Below the pieces are notes generated by a model. The model was given only the letters and a program-made list of their open reading frames with translations. It searched no databases and had not been told where the DNA came from. Below are positions 20,725 through 30,317 of a DNA stretch of 64,000 nucleotides, piece by piece (the first letter of the stretch is position 1; the number at the start of each line of letters is the position of its first letter). A program made the position numbers and the translations under genes. Source of the stretch: an uncultured Pelagibacteraceae bacterium (GTDB lineage Bacteria > Pseudomonadota > Alphaproteobacteria > Pelagibacterales > Pelagibacteraceae); NCBI GenBank assembly GCA_902568975.1, contig CACFSO010000002.1, positions 1 to 64,000 on the forward strand. Direction: 5' to 3'.

Positions 20725-22010
20725 TGAAAAAACAATACTTTCTTAATGCAAATATTGTTGATCCTCATAATTCTATTGAAGAAATAGGAGGTTTAATAAT
20801 AAATGAAAATGGAAAAATAGAAGCTGTTGGTAAAAAAGTAAACAAAAATAATATACCATCAAGAGAAAAATTTATTGATTTAAATGAAAAATATATTTTT
20901 CCAGGATTGGTCGATATGAGAGTTTTTGTTGGTGAACCTGGATATGAGTATAAAGAAAATTTCAAAACCTTGAGTAATGCAGCATTAGCAGGTGGTGTTA
21001 CTTCAGTGGTAACTATGCCAAATACCGAACCAGTAGTAGATAATGTATCAATCGTGGATTTTTTAAAACGTAGAGGAAGAGATAAATCTAAAATTAATAT
21101 TTATCCCACTGCTTCTTTAACTAAGAACTTAGAGGGAACAAATATGACGGAATTTGGTTTGCTTAAAAAAAAAGGAATCGTAGCATTTACTGATGGATTA
21201 AAAACTATTCAAAATACGAGATTAATGTCTAGAATAATGAAATCCGCACATGATTTGGACTGTTTGATAATGCAACATGCTGAAGATTTTGAATTATCTA
21301 AAGGTGGAATGGTGAATGATGGAATTATTTCAACAAAACTTGGATTACAAGGTATTCCTGATATTGCAGAAAAAATAATTATCGAAAGAGATTTATCTCT
21401 ACTTGAAGATTTTAATTGTAGATATCATATATCGCAAGTTTCTTCTTCTAAATCTATTGAAACTATTGAATATAAAAAACAAAAAGTTAATTTCACTACT
21501 GGAGTTTCTATTAACAATCTTTCTTTAAATGAAAATGATATAGGAGAATTCAGAACCTTTTTAAAATTGTCACCTCCTTTAAGAACTGAAGATGACCGTG
21601 AATCTTTAATTAAAGGTATTAACAAAGATTTAATCGATGTCATTGTATCAGATCATAAACCTGAGGATGAAGAACAAAAAAGATTAACATTCTATCAAGC
21701 TGCTACTGGAGCTTCGGGGGTGGAAACTTTATTGCCATTATCTTTAGAACTATTCCATAACGGATCAATAAAATTAAACAAAATAATTCAATTACTAACT
21801 AGCAATCCAGCAAAAATTTTAAAAATTGATAAAGGAAATTTATCTACAGGTAATGATGCTGATTTTTGTATAGTTGATATATATAAACCTTGGATAGTTA
21901 AAAAAGAAAAAATAAAATCTAAATCAAAAAATACCTCTATAGATGATAAAAAACTCCAAGGTATTGTAACCAATACTTTTGTTAAGGGTATAGAATTGTT
22001 TAAAATTTAA
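20724..22010 (+). CDS. pyrC: Dihydroorotase-family protein (HxH motif degenerate)
   Basis: FPGLVDMRVFVGEPGYEYKENFKTLSNAALAGGVTSVVTMPNTEP, HAEDFE, SDHKPEDEEQK; coupled to pyrB. Confidence 0.85.
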   Translation: MKKQYFLNANIVDPHNSIEEIGGLIINENGKIEAVGKKVNKNNIPSREKFIDLNEKYIFPGLVDMRVFVGEPGYEYKENFKTLSNAALAGGVTSVVTMPNTEPVVDNVSIVDFLKRRGRDKSKINIYPTASLTKNLEGTNMTEFGLLKKKGIVAFTDGLKTIQNTRLMSRIMKSAHDLDCLIMQHAEDFELSKGGMVNDGIISTKLGLQGIPDIAEKIIIERDLSLLEDFNCRYHISQVSSSKSIETIEYKKQKVNFTTGVSINNLSLNENDIGEFRTFLKLSPPLRTEDDRESLIKGINKDLIDVIVSDHKPEDEEQKRLTFYQAATGASGVETLLPLSLELFHNGSIKLNKIIQLLTSNPAKILKIDKGNLSTGNDADFCIVDIYKPWIVKKEKIKSKSKNTSIDDKKLQGIVTNTFVKGIELFKI

Positions 22011-22012
22011 TT

Positions 22013-22588
22013 ATGGAAATTTTAATAATCATATTAATATCATATTTAATAGGCTCAATTCCATTTGGTTATATTTTAACTAAATTTTTTTTAAAAAAAG
22101 ATATTAGAATGATAGGATCTGGTAATACAGGTGCAACAAATGCATTAAGAACTGGGAGTAAATTTATTGGTTATACAACATTAACATTGGATATTGTTAA
22201 AGCAGTACTTCCAATATTGTTTATTAAATATAATTATACTGAATACATTTTTATATGCTCATTATCAATATTTATAGGACATGTATTCCCAGTTTGGTTA
22301 AATTTTAAAGGAGGAAAAGGTGTTGCAACATATGTTGGTATTTTGTTTGCAATAAACTTTATTTTTGGAATAATATTTGTAATAACTTGGGCAATTACTT
22401 TTTTAATATCAAAATTTTCTTCACTATCATCTTTATTTGGAAGTATTTCAATACCAATATATATATGGTTCATAGATATAAATAATATATATTTTTTTAT
22501 AATTATGTTTGTTCTTATTATTTATACACATCGTGAAAATATTAAACGCTTGAAAAATAAAGAAGAAACTAAGACAAAAATTTATTAA
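22013..22588 (+). CDS. plsY: Glycerol-3-phosphate acyltransferase PlsY
   Basis: LIGSIPFGYILTKFFLKKDIRMIGSGNTGATNALRTGS, FKGGKGVATYVG. Confidence 0.95.
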   Translation: MEILIIILISYLIGSIPFGYILTKFFLKKDIRMIGSGNTGATNALRTGSKFIGYTTLTLDIVKAVLPILFIKYNYTEYIFICSLSIFIGHVFPVWLNFKGGKGVATYVGILFAINFIFGIIFVITWAITFLISKFSSLSSLFGSISIPIYIWFIDINNIYFFIIMFVLIIYTHRENIKRLKNKEETKTKIY

Positions 22589-22625
22589 TTTGACACTTAA
22601 AGTCTTTTGAGTAGTTTCTCTAATT

Positions 22626-25175
22626 ATGAATCTTGTAATAGTTGAAAGTCCTGCAAAAGCAAAGACTATTAATAAATATCTAGGATCAAATTACACTGTG
22701 TTAGCAAGTTACGGTCATATTAGAGATTTACCTTCTAAGAACGGCTCAGTAGATCCTGATAATAAATTCAAAATGATATGGGAAATTGATGCGTTTTCAA
22801 AAAAATATCTTAAAGAAATTACAGATTCAGCTAAAAATTCAAATAAAATAATTTTAGCAACAGACCCAGATCGAGAAGGTGAAGCAATAGCATGGCATGT
22901 GAAGGAGTTTTTAAATGAAAAAAAACTCCTGAAAGATAAAAAAATTGAAAGAGTTGTGTTTAACGAAATAACTAAAAAAGCAGTTACTAATGGAATTGAC
23001 AATCCTAGAGAGATTGAACCTCACCTAGTTGATGCATACATGGCAAGAAGAGCTTTGGATTATTTAGTGGGTTTTAATATTTCTCCAATTCTATGGACAA
23101 AACTACCAGGTTCAAAATCAGCAGGCAGAGTACAATCTGTTGCATTAAGATTATTAACAGAAAGAGAACATGAAATTGAAAAATTTAAACCAGATGAATA
23201 TTGGACTTTAAATGTTACATTTCAAACTATAGAAAATTCAATAATCCCTTCTACAATTAGTCAATTTGATGGAAATAAAGTAGAAAAATTTTTTTTTAAA
23301 AACAAAAAAGATATTAATGAAGCAATAGAAAAAATTAAAAAAAAAAAATATCAAATAACAGATATATCGTCAAAAATTTTTTCCAGAAATCCATTAGGAC
23401 CATTTACAACATCAACTTTACAACAAACGGCATCTAGCAAATTAGGTTTCGGATCCTCAAGAACTATGCAAATTGCACAAAGACTCTATCAAGGAATAGA
23501 TATCGATGGAGAAACCGTAGGATTAATAACTTACATGAGAACGGATGGAACAAACATTTCTAAAGATGCGGTTGAAATATTTAGAAATTACATAAAAGAA
23601 AAATTTGGTTCAAATTATTTACCAAATAATCAACAAAATTATTCTGGTAAAAAAGCAAAAAATGCTCAAGAGGCACATGAAGCAATAAGACCAACAGAAA
23701 TAGTAAGAAATCCAGAAAGTATTAAAAAATATTTAAGTTCAGATCAATTTAAATTATATAATTTAATTTGGAATAGAGCTCTATCTTCTCAAATGGAGTC
23801 TGCTAAGTTTGATAGAAAAACAATAATAATATCATCTGATGATAAAAAAAATGTTTTTAAATCTTCTGGATCGGTAATTAAATTTGATGGATTTCTAAAA
23901 TTATCAAATTTAGATGATGAAAGTGAAGAAAACAAAATTCTACCAGATGTAAATATTGGCAATGTTAAATTAAATGAGTTTAATGATGAACAGCATTTTA
24001 CACAACCTCCACCGAGATACTCTGAAGCTAGTTTAGTAAAAAAATTAGAAGAATTAGGAATTGGAAGACCATCAACTTATGCAAGTATAATATCTGTAAT
24101 TTCAAATAGAGGATATGCTGATATTAATAATAAAAGATTTTTTCCAACTGATAGAGGTAAATTATTATCTGCATTCTTGGAGAAGCTATTCTCTAAATAT
24201 GTTGATTATGACTTTACCGCTAAACTAGAAAATCAATTAGATGATATAACATCAGGAAAAGAAAATTGGATAAGTGTTTTAGATAATTTTTGGAAAGATT
24301 TTTATTTAAATGTTTCAAATGTTAAAGAAAAAAGAACAAGAGAAGTGCTTGATTTATTGAATGAAAGTCTTGGTTCACTAATTTTTGAAATAAATAAAGA
24401 TGGTATTATAGATAGAAAATGTAAATTTTGTGATACTGGACAATTAAGTCTAAAGAATAGTTTCAGAGGTGGAGCATTTATTGGTTGTTCGAACTATCCA
24501 GATTGTAAATTTACAAGACCTTTATCTAAAATTAAAGCAGCTAACCAATTAAATTTGGCTGAACCAAAACTCTTAGGAAAAAATATCCATGGTATTGAAA
24601 TTTTTTTAAAAAATGGAAGATTTGGACCTTATTTACAATATGAAAATAAAGAAACTAATTTAGAAAAAAAAAATAAAAAGAAAAAAAATGATAATTTCAA
24701 AAATGTTTCTATCCCTAAAGGTATTGATATTGAAAAGATTGACTTAGAAAAAGCAAAATTTCTATGTTCACTACCAATATCATTAGGAAAAAACCCAGAA
24801 AATAAGCATGATATAACTTTAAATGTTGGAAGATTTGGACCTTATCTTAAATGTGAAAAAAAATCTGCTAGATTAGAAAATGTAGATGAAATTTTTTCTA
24901 TAGGTTTAAATAGAGCTGTATCATTAATCGCAGAAGCTAAGCCGGGGCGAATCTCTTCGTCTATTATTAAAGATCTTGGTGAACATCCAGATGATAAAAA
25001 AGCTGTAAGAATTATGAAGGGTCAATATGGACCTTATATTAAATATAAATCACTAAACGCAACAATACCGGAGGAAAAGGATCCACAAGATCTTTCAATG
25101 GAAGAAGCATTAATATTAATTGAGAAACGAAAAGAATACGATAAAAGTAAAAAGGTTAAAAATAAAAAAAAATGA
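22626..25175 (+). CDS. topA: DNA topoisomerase I
   Basis: VIVESPAKAKTINKYLG, LITYMRTDGT, Zn finger CKFCDTGQ..GCSNYPDC. Confidence 0.97.
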   Translation: MNLVIVESPAKAKTINKYLGSNYTVLASYGHIRDLPSKNGSVDPDNKFKMIWEIDAFSKKYLKEITDSAKNSNKIILATDPDREGEAIAWHVKEFLNEKKLLKDKKIERVVFNEITKKAVTNGIDNPREIEPHLVDAYMARRALDYLVGFNISPILWTKLPGSKSAGRVQSVALRLLTEREHEIEKFKPDEYWTLNVTFQTIENSIIPSTISQFDGNKVEKFFFKNKKDINEAIEKIKKKKYQITDISSKIFSRNPLGPFTTSTLQQTASSKLGFGSSRTMQIAQRLYQGIDIDGETVGLITYMRTDGTNISKDAVEIFRNYIKEKFGSNYLPNNQQNYSGKKAKNAQEAHEAIRPTEIVRNPESIKKYLSSDQFKLYNLIWNRALSSQMESAKFDRKTIIISSDDKKNVFKSSGSVIKFDGFLKLSNLDDESEENKILPDVNIGNVKLNEFNDEQHFTQPPPRYSEASLVKKLEELGIGRPSTYASIISVISNRGYADINNKRFFPTDRGKLLSAFLEKLFSKYVDYDFTAKLENQLDDITSGKENWISVLDNFWKDFYLNVSNVKEKRTREVLDLLNESLGSLIFEINKDGIIDRKCKFCDTGQLSLKNSFRGGAFIGCSNYPDCKFTRPLSKIKAANQLNLAEPKLLGKNIHGIEIFLKNGRFGPYLQYENKETNLEKKNKKKKNDNFKNVSIPKGIDIEKIDLEKAKFLCSLPISLGKNPENKHDITLNVGRFGPYLKCEKKSARLENVDEIFSIGLNRAVSLIAEAKPGRISSSIIKDLGEHPDDKKAVRIMKGQYGPYIKYKSLNATIPEEKDPQDLSMEEALILIEKRKEYDKSKKVKNKKK

Positions 25176-25465
25176 AACTTATTAAATATACACTTATTTT
25201 AATCTTTTTTTATTCTTCGAATGTTGTTAGCACTGAAAAAGATTGTTCTGGTATTGACAAATTAAGTAACGAGTATGCCAAATGTATATCTGACCTAACT
25301 AAAAAAAAAGCTAATAAATTAAAAGAAAATGCCATAAAAAAGGGCAATGAAGTTAAAGAAAAAATTACAAGTGATAAAAATAAAAAAAAATTATCTAATT
25401 TTAAAAACAAACTAAAAAAATTTGGTGAGAGTAAAACTGGATCAGATTTTTTTAAAAAAAAATGA
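25172..25465 (+). CDS. Small Lys-rich protein with predicted signal peptide (hypothetical)
   Basis: MKLIKYTLILIFFYSSNVVSTEKDCSG then a Lys-rich body; overlaps topA and ridA by 4 nt each. Confidence 0.7.
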   Translation: MKLIKYTLILIFFYSSNVVSTEKDCSGIDKLSNEYAKCISDLTKKKANKLKENAIKKGNEVKEKITSDKNKKKLSNFKNKLKKFGESKTGSDFFKKK

Positions 25466-25923
25466 CAGCTGAAGAAAATATCAAAAAACTAAATATAAAA
25501 TTGCCAAATGCTCCTGAACCTGTTGGATCTTATGTGGCAACTAAAATTTCAGGAAAATTTTTATTTATTTCAGGTCAAATTTCTATTGATGAACAAGGTA
25601 AATTAATAAAGGGTAAAATTGGTAAAGATTTAAACATAGAAGATGGTTATGAGGCAGCAAGAAGATGCGCTTTAAATATTATTTCTCAAGCAAAAAAAGC
25701 CTGCAATGATGATTTATCATCTATAAAATCATGCATTAAATTAACTGGATATGTTAATTCAACTGATAATTTCACTGATCAACCAAAAATAATAAATGGA
25801 GCTTCTGATATAATTTCATTAATTTTTGGAGATAATGGCAAACATACTAGGGCTGCTGTAAGTGTAAATAGTTTACCTTTGGGTGTTGTTGTTGAAGTTG
25901 ATGCAATTTTTGAAGTTAATTAA
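25462..25923 (+). CDS. RidA/YjgF/Rid family protein
   Basis: PNAPEPVGSYVATKISGKFLFISGQISID...HTRAAVSVNSLPLGVVVEVDAIFEV. Confidence 0.92.
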   Translation: MTAEENIKKLNIKLPNAPEPVGSYVATKISGKFLFISGQISIDEQGKLIKGKIGKDLNIEDGYEAARRCALNIISQAKKACNDDLSSIKSCIKLTGYVNSTDNFTDQPKIINGASDIISLIFGDNGKHTRAAVSVNSLPLGVVVEVDAIFEVN

Positions 25924-27222
25924 TTATCTTCCAATAGAAAAGTATTCAATTTTATCCTTTTGCATTTTTGTTGGAGAATAAAGATTTCTGAGGTCGTAGA
26001 TTTTAAATTTTCTTTTTTTAACAATTTTTTTGAAATTCAATTGCTTAAACTCATTCCATTCAGTATGTATAATAATTAAGTCTCTTTTATAACAAGCTGA
26101 ACTAATATTTCTATAATATTTTACATTTTTTATTTTATCTAAAATCTTTTTATTACCAGATGGATCAGTATAATTAATACTTGCTCCTTTTTTAGAAAGA
26201 TAAGGCAACATTTTTACACTCGATGCCTCTCTCATATCATCTGTATTAGGTTTAAAAGTAACACCTAAAAAAGTTATTTTTTTTCCTTTTAGACTCTTTC
26301 CTAGTATTTTATGAATTCTTTTAAGCAGAAGTGTCTTTCTTCTTTCATTAGATTTAACAACGTTTTTCACAATTGAGAGGTTTATTTTAAACTTTTCAGC
26401 AGTATGAAGTAATGCTTTTGTATCTTTTGGAAAGCAAGAACCTCCATAAGCAGGACCGGCTCTTAAAAATCTTTCGCCAATTCTTTGATCTAAACCCATT
26501 CCAATTGAAACATCTTTAACATCTACAGATGATTTTTCACATAAATTAGCAAGTTCATTTATGAAAGATATTTTTGTGGCAAGAAAGGCATTTGAAGCGT
26601 ATTTTATCATTTCAGCTGTTCTTCTTGATGTATTCAAATATCTTGTAATTTTTTTAATTATTGGCAAATAAAGTGATTTCATTATTTTGTTTGCTTTTGC
26701 ATTTTTAGTTCCAACAATAACTCTATCTGGATAAATAAAATCTCTAATTGCCTCCCCTTCACGTAAAAATTCTGGATTAGAAATTACATCAAATTTACTT
26801 TCATGGTTTTTGCTTTTCATTATTTTTTCTATTTTATCACCAGTAGTCACTGGTACGGTAGATTTAGTTACTACTATTTTATATTTGTTGAGATTTTTTG
26901 AAATTGAGTTTGCTGCCTGAAACACATATTTTAAATTGGCAGTTTTAGATTTCTTTTTTGTTGGAGTTCCAACGCATATAAAAATTATATCTGATTTTCT
27001 AATCGCAGAACTAACATTTGTTGTAAAAGAAAGTCTTTTTTGATCAAAATTTTTCTTAACAAGCTCTTCTAAGCCAGGTTCGTATATAGGAATTTTTCCA
27101 GAGTTAAGTTTATCAATTTTATCTTCATCAATATCAGCGCAAATTACCTTATTTCCAATATCAGAAAAGCATGCACCTGTAACTAAACCAACATAACCCG
27201 TTCCTATCATGCAAAGTTTCAT
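25924..27222 (-). CDS. ugd: UDP-glucose 6-dehydrogenase
   Basis: MKLCMIGTGYVGLVTGACFSDIG, catalytic GGSCFPKDTKAL. Confidence 0.93.
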   Translation of the reverse strand: MKLCMIGTGYVGLVTGACFSDIGNKVICADIDEDKIDKLNSGKIPIYEPGLEELVKKNFDQKRLSFTTNVSSAIRKSDIIFICVGTPTKKKSKTANLKYVFQAANSISKNLNKYKIVVTKSTVPVTTGDKIEKIMKSKNHESKFDVISNPEFLREGEAIRDFIYPDRVIVGTKNAKANKIMKSLYLPIIKKITRYLNTSRRTAEMIKYASNAFLATKISFINELANLCEKSSVDVKDVSIGMGLDQRIGERFLRAGPAYGGSCFPKDTKALLHTAEKFKINLSIVKNVVKSNERRKTLLLKRIHKILGKSLKGKKITFLGVTFKPNTDDMREASSVKMLPYLSKKGASINYTDPSGNKKILDKIKNVKYYRNISSACYKRDLIIIHTEWNEFKQLNFKKIVKKRKFKIYDLRNLYSPTKMQKDKIEYFSIGR

Positions 27223-28037
27223 AATTTTGAAATTTCCAATGATGACTTTATGTAACCGTTCATAGTTCCACAGTCTAAATATTTTCCTCGAAAATTGTGA
27301 CCAATAAATAATTCTCCTTCATGTATCAATCTTTTAATAGCATCAGTAATGTGTATTTCTCCGCCTTTGCCTTTTTTCTGATTTTTTAATTTAATAAAAA
27401 TCTTTTTGGGTAAAATATATCTTCCAATAATCGCAAGGTTAGATGGTGCGTTTTTAATTTCTGGTTTTTCTATTACATCTTTAATAAAAAAATTATTTTT
27501 ATTTATTTTTTTTTTTAAAGAATAAATACCCCATCTATTTACAGTATTTTTTTTTACTTTCATACTGGCCATTACTGAGCATTTATTTTTTTTATAAATA
27601 TTTATCATATTTTTAGAACAATTTTTTTTAATTATTAAATCATCAGGTAAAATCATCAGGAAATGTGAATTGCGAATATATTTTTTTGTTTTTAAAACTG
27701 CATCTCCAGTTCCCATAGGTTTGTTTTGATATACAAATTTAATCATTTTTCTATATTTTTTTAATTTTTTATATTCGTAAATTAATCTTTTATCTTTCTT
27801 TTTTTTAATTATTTTTTTAAAAAATTTATCACTAGTAAAATATTTTCTTATTAATTGTTTTTTTTTAGAAATTATAAAAACGACTTCTTTAATACCTGAA
27901 TCTATGCATTCATCTAGAATATATTCTATACCTGGCTTGCCATTAATTGGTAAAAGTTCTTTTGGAAATACACTCGTTAAAGGCAAAAGTCTTGTTCCTA
28001 GACCTGCTAGTGGAATTATTGCTTGTTTTATCATCAA
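27219..28037 (-). CDS. galU: UTP-glucose-1-phosphate uridylyltransferase
   Basis: QAIIPLAGLGTRLLPLTSVFPKELLPINGKPGIEYI; IHITDAI; paired with ugd. Confidence 0.92.
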   Translation of the reverse strand: MMIKQAIIPLAGLGTRLLPLTSVFPKELLPINGKPGIEYILDECIDSGIKEVVFIISKKKQLIRKYFTSDKFFKKIIKKKKDKRLIYEYKKLKKYRKMIKFVYQNKPMGTGDAVLKTKKYIRNSHFLMILPDDLIIKKNCSKNMINIYKKNKCSVMASMKVKKNTVNRWGIYSLKKKINKNNFFIKDVIEKPEIKNAPSNLAIIGRYILPKKIFIKLKNQKKGKGGEIHITDAIKRLIHEGELFIGHNFRGKYLDCGTMNGYIKSSLEISKL

Positions 28038-28068
28038 AATGTTTTAACTGTTATGCTCACTATCATAA

Positions 28069-28878
28069 ATGAAGATTATTAAAAGTATTAATAAATTAAA
28101 TAAACAAGTTGATTTTAAGGCAAACATAGGATTCGTTCCTACAATGGGTGCTTTACATAAAGGCCATTTATCACTTATTGATTCATCTAAAAAGAAATGT
28201 AGCAAAACAATTGTAAGTATTTTTATAAATCCAATACAATTTAATAAAAAAAAAGATTATAAAAATTATCCTAGATCTTTAACAAGAGACTTGAAAATAC
28301 TTAAAAATAAGAAAATTGACTATGTTTTTTTGCCTACCATAGATCAAATTTATAAAGAGAAATCAAATACTAAAATTAACATTAATAATAAAGACAAAAT
28401 TTTATGTGCAAAATATAGAAAAGGACATTTTGAAGGAGTTTTAGCTGTAATTAACCAATTTTTAAAAATTATTAAAGCTAGATATATATTTTTAGGTAAC
28501 AAAGACTATCAACAAATATATTTAATCAGAAAATTTATAAAAAATAAATTCAATACAAAAGTTATTACTTGTAAAACTATTAGAGATACTAATAATTTAG
28601 CATATTCATCAAGAAATTTTTTGTTACAAAAGAATGATTTGCTTATAGCATCGAAAATTATTTATAAAATAAAAAAATTTTACAACTCAATAAAGAAAAA
28701 CTTCAAAAATATTAATAAATTAAATAGTGTTAAAAAAGATATTATTAAAAATAAAATTAAGATCGAATATTTAGAAATTAGAAATAAAAATAATTTATCT
28801 AAAAAATATAATAAAAAAAATTTTAAAATTTTTATAGCTTTTTATATAAATACAATAAGATTGATTGATAATTTTTAA
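28069..28878 (+). CDS. panC: Pantothenate synthetase (pantoate-beta-alanine ligase)
   Basis: FVPTMGALHKGHLSLI, SIFINPIQFNKKKDYKNYPR, KDYQQIYLIRKF, LAYSSRN. Confidence 0.9.
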   Translation: MKIIKSINKLNKQVDFKANIGFVPTMGALHKGHLSLIDSSKKKCSKTIVSIFINPIQFNKKKDYKNYPRSLTRDLKILKNKKIDYVFLPTIDQIYKEKSNTKININNKDKILCAKYRKGHFEGVLAVINQFLKIIKARYIFLGNKDYQQIYLIRKFIKNKFNTKVITCKTIRDTNNLAYSSRNFLLQKNDLLIASKIIYKIKKFYNSIKKNFKNINKLNSVKKDIIKNKIKIEYLEIRNKNNLSKKYNKKNFKIFIAFYINTIRLIDNF

Positions 28879-30257
28879 CTTCCATAGAAAAAGTATGCTC
28901 CAATTCCTAAAAATGATAAGAATCCTATAACATCGGTGATTGTAGTAACAAAAACGCTTGAAGCTATAGCTGGATCTATTTTTAATTTTTTTAGTGTTAT
29001 AGGGACTAAAATACCAAAAAGACCAGCTACTATCATATTTAATACCATTGAAATAGATATAATTAATGAAAGTATTAAGTCTTGAAACCAAAATTGAACT
29101 ATTATTGCACTAATAATTGCAAAAATTATTCCATTTAAAACTCCAATTGAAAATTCTTTTAAGACATTTTGTGAAAAATTGTTTTTAGTTAGTTCATTAG
29201 TTGCAATAGTTCTTATTGTTACAGCTAAAGTTTGCATACCAGCATTTCCACCCATTGAAGCAACTATTGGCATCAACACAGCAAGAGCAACGACTTTTTC
29301 AATATCTTCTTGAAAAAAACCTATAACAATTGAAGCAATAACAGCTGTAAAAAGATTCAATAAAAGCCAACTAAATCTTCTTTTTGTTTTTTTTAATACA
29401 CCGTCCGTAATTTCTTCATCACCAACACCAGCAAGTCTTAATGCATCTTCCTCAGCTTCTTCTTTTAAAACTGTAAGAACATCATCACTTGTAATCATAC
29501 CTACTAACTTATTATTTTTGTCTACAACGCATGCTGAATTAAGGTTATAATTTTCAAATAAATGACCTACTTGTTCTCTATCCATATTAACTGGTATCGA
29601 AAGTTGTGACTCATTCATAATAGAAATCATTTTTGTTTCTCTGGGAGTCCGTAAAACCTTTGAAGATGGAACAGTTCCGATAGGTTTAAATTCATTATCA
29701 ACTATGAATATTTCTAAAAACTCCTCAGGTAAATCTTTATTTTCTCTTAAATAGTCTATTGTTTGTCCGACTGACCAATTGCTAGGTATCGCTGTAAACT
29801 CTCTTTGCATTATTCTAGCAGCTGAATCTTCTGGGTAACTTAAACTTTCCAAAAGAACAAATCTATCTTTTGGAGGCAAAGAACTTAATATTTCATTTTT
29901 ATTTTTTTCATCTAAGTTTTCTAAAATTTTTATAGAATCGTCTGATTCTAGATTTTTTAAAATATAAACTATAGAGTCTATTGATAAATATCTAATTATT
30001 TCAGATTGTATAGATTCATTTACTTCAACAAAAACTTCTGGGTCTATTTTAAAATTATTTAATTTAATTAAATTTTCTCTATCGTCGTGATTAAGATGCT
30101 CAATTATATCGGCAGCATCAGCAGGGTGCATTTCATTAAATGAATTAGAAATAAATTCTGCATCATTATTTGCAATTTTATCAGTAACAACCTTGATATA
30201 TTCCTTATTAAATTCAAAATTGACTTTTTTATCTTTTATTTTTCTTACTAAAGTCAT
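28875..30257 (-). CDS. mgtE: Magnesium transporter MgtE
   Basis: EMHPADAADIIEHL, CBS domains, C-terminal TM domain PIVASMGGNAGMQTLAVTIR. Confidence 0.95.
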   Translation of the reverse strand: MTLVRKIKDKKVNFEFNKEYIKVVTDKIANNDAEFISNSFNEMHPADAADIIEHLNHDDRENLIKLNNFKIDPEVFVEVNESIQSEIIRYLSIDSIVYILKNLESDDSIKILENLDEKNKNEILSSLPPKDRFVLLESLSYPEDSAARIMQREFTAIPSNWSVGQTIDYLRENKDLPEEFLEIFIVDNEFKPIGTVPSSKVLRTPRETKMISIMNESQLSIPVNMDREQVGHLFENYNLNSACVVDKNNKLVGMITSDDVLTVLKEEAEEDALRLAGVGDEEITDGVLKKTKRRFSWLLLNLFTAVIASIVIGFFQEDIEKVVALAVLMPIVASMGGNAGMQTLAVTIRTIATNELTKNNFSQNVLKEFSIGVLNGIIFAIISAIIVQFWFQDLILSLIISISMVLNMIVAGLFGILVPITLKKLKIDPAIASSVFVTTITDVIGFLSFLGIGAYFFYGS

Positions 30258-30317
30258 AAAAAACCTTTATTTTAATAAGGCACTATTAATGGATAATTTT
30301 TATATTACAATTCTTAA

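Noticed and set aside
22590-22617. TTGACA-16-TAGTTT before topA as a near-leaderless promoter
   Set aside because: Good -35 but poor -10 and the implied TSS is almost at the ATG; too weak to call.
30258-30317. CCTTTATTTTAATAAGG imperfect inverted repeat plus T-run before mgtE as a possible Mg-sensing leader/attenuator
   Set aside because: Weak AT-rich, imperfect stem in a 60-nt gap; no resemblance to known Mg riboswitches; likely chance.
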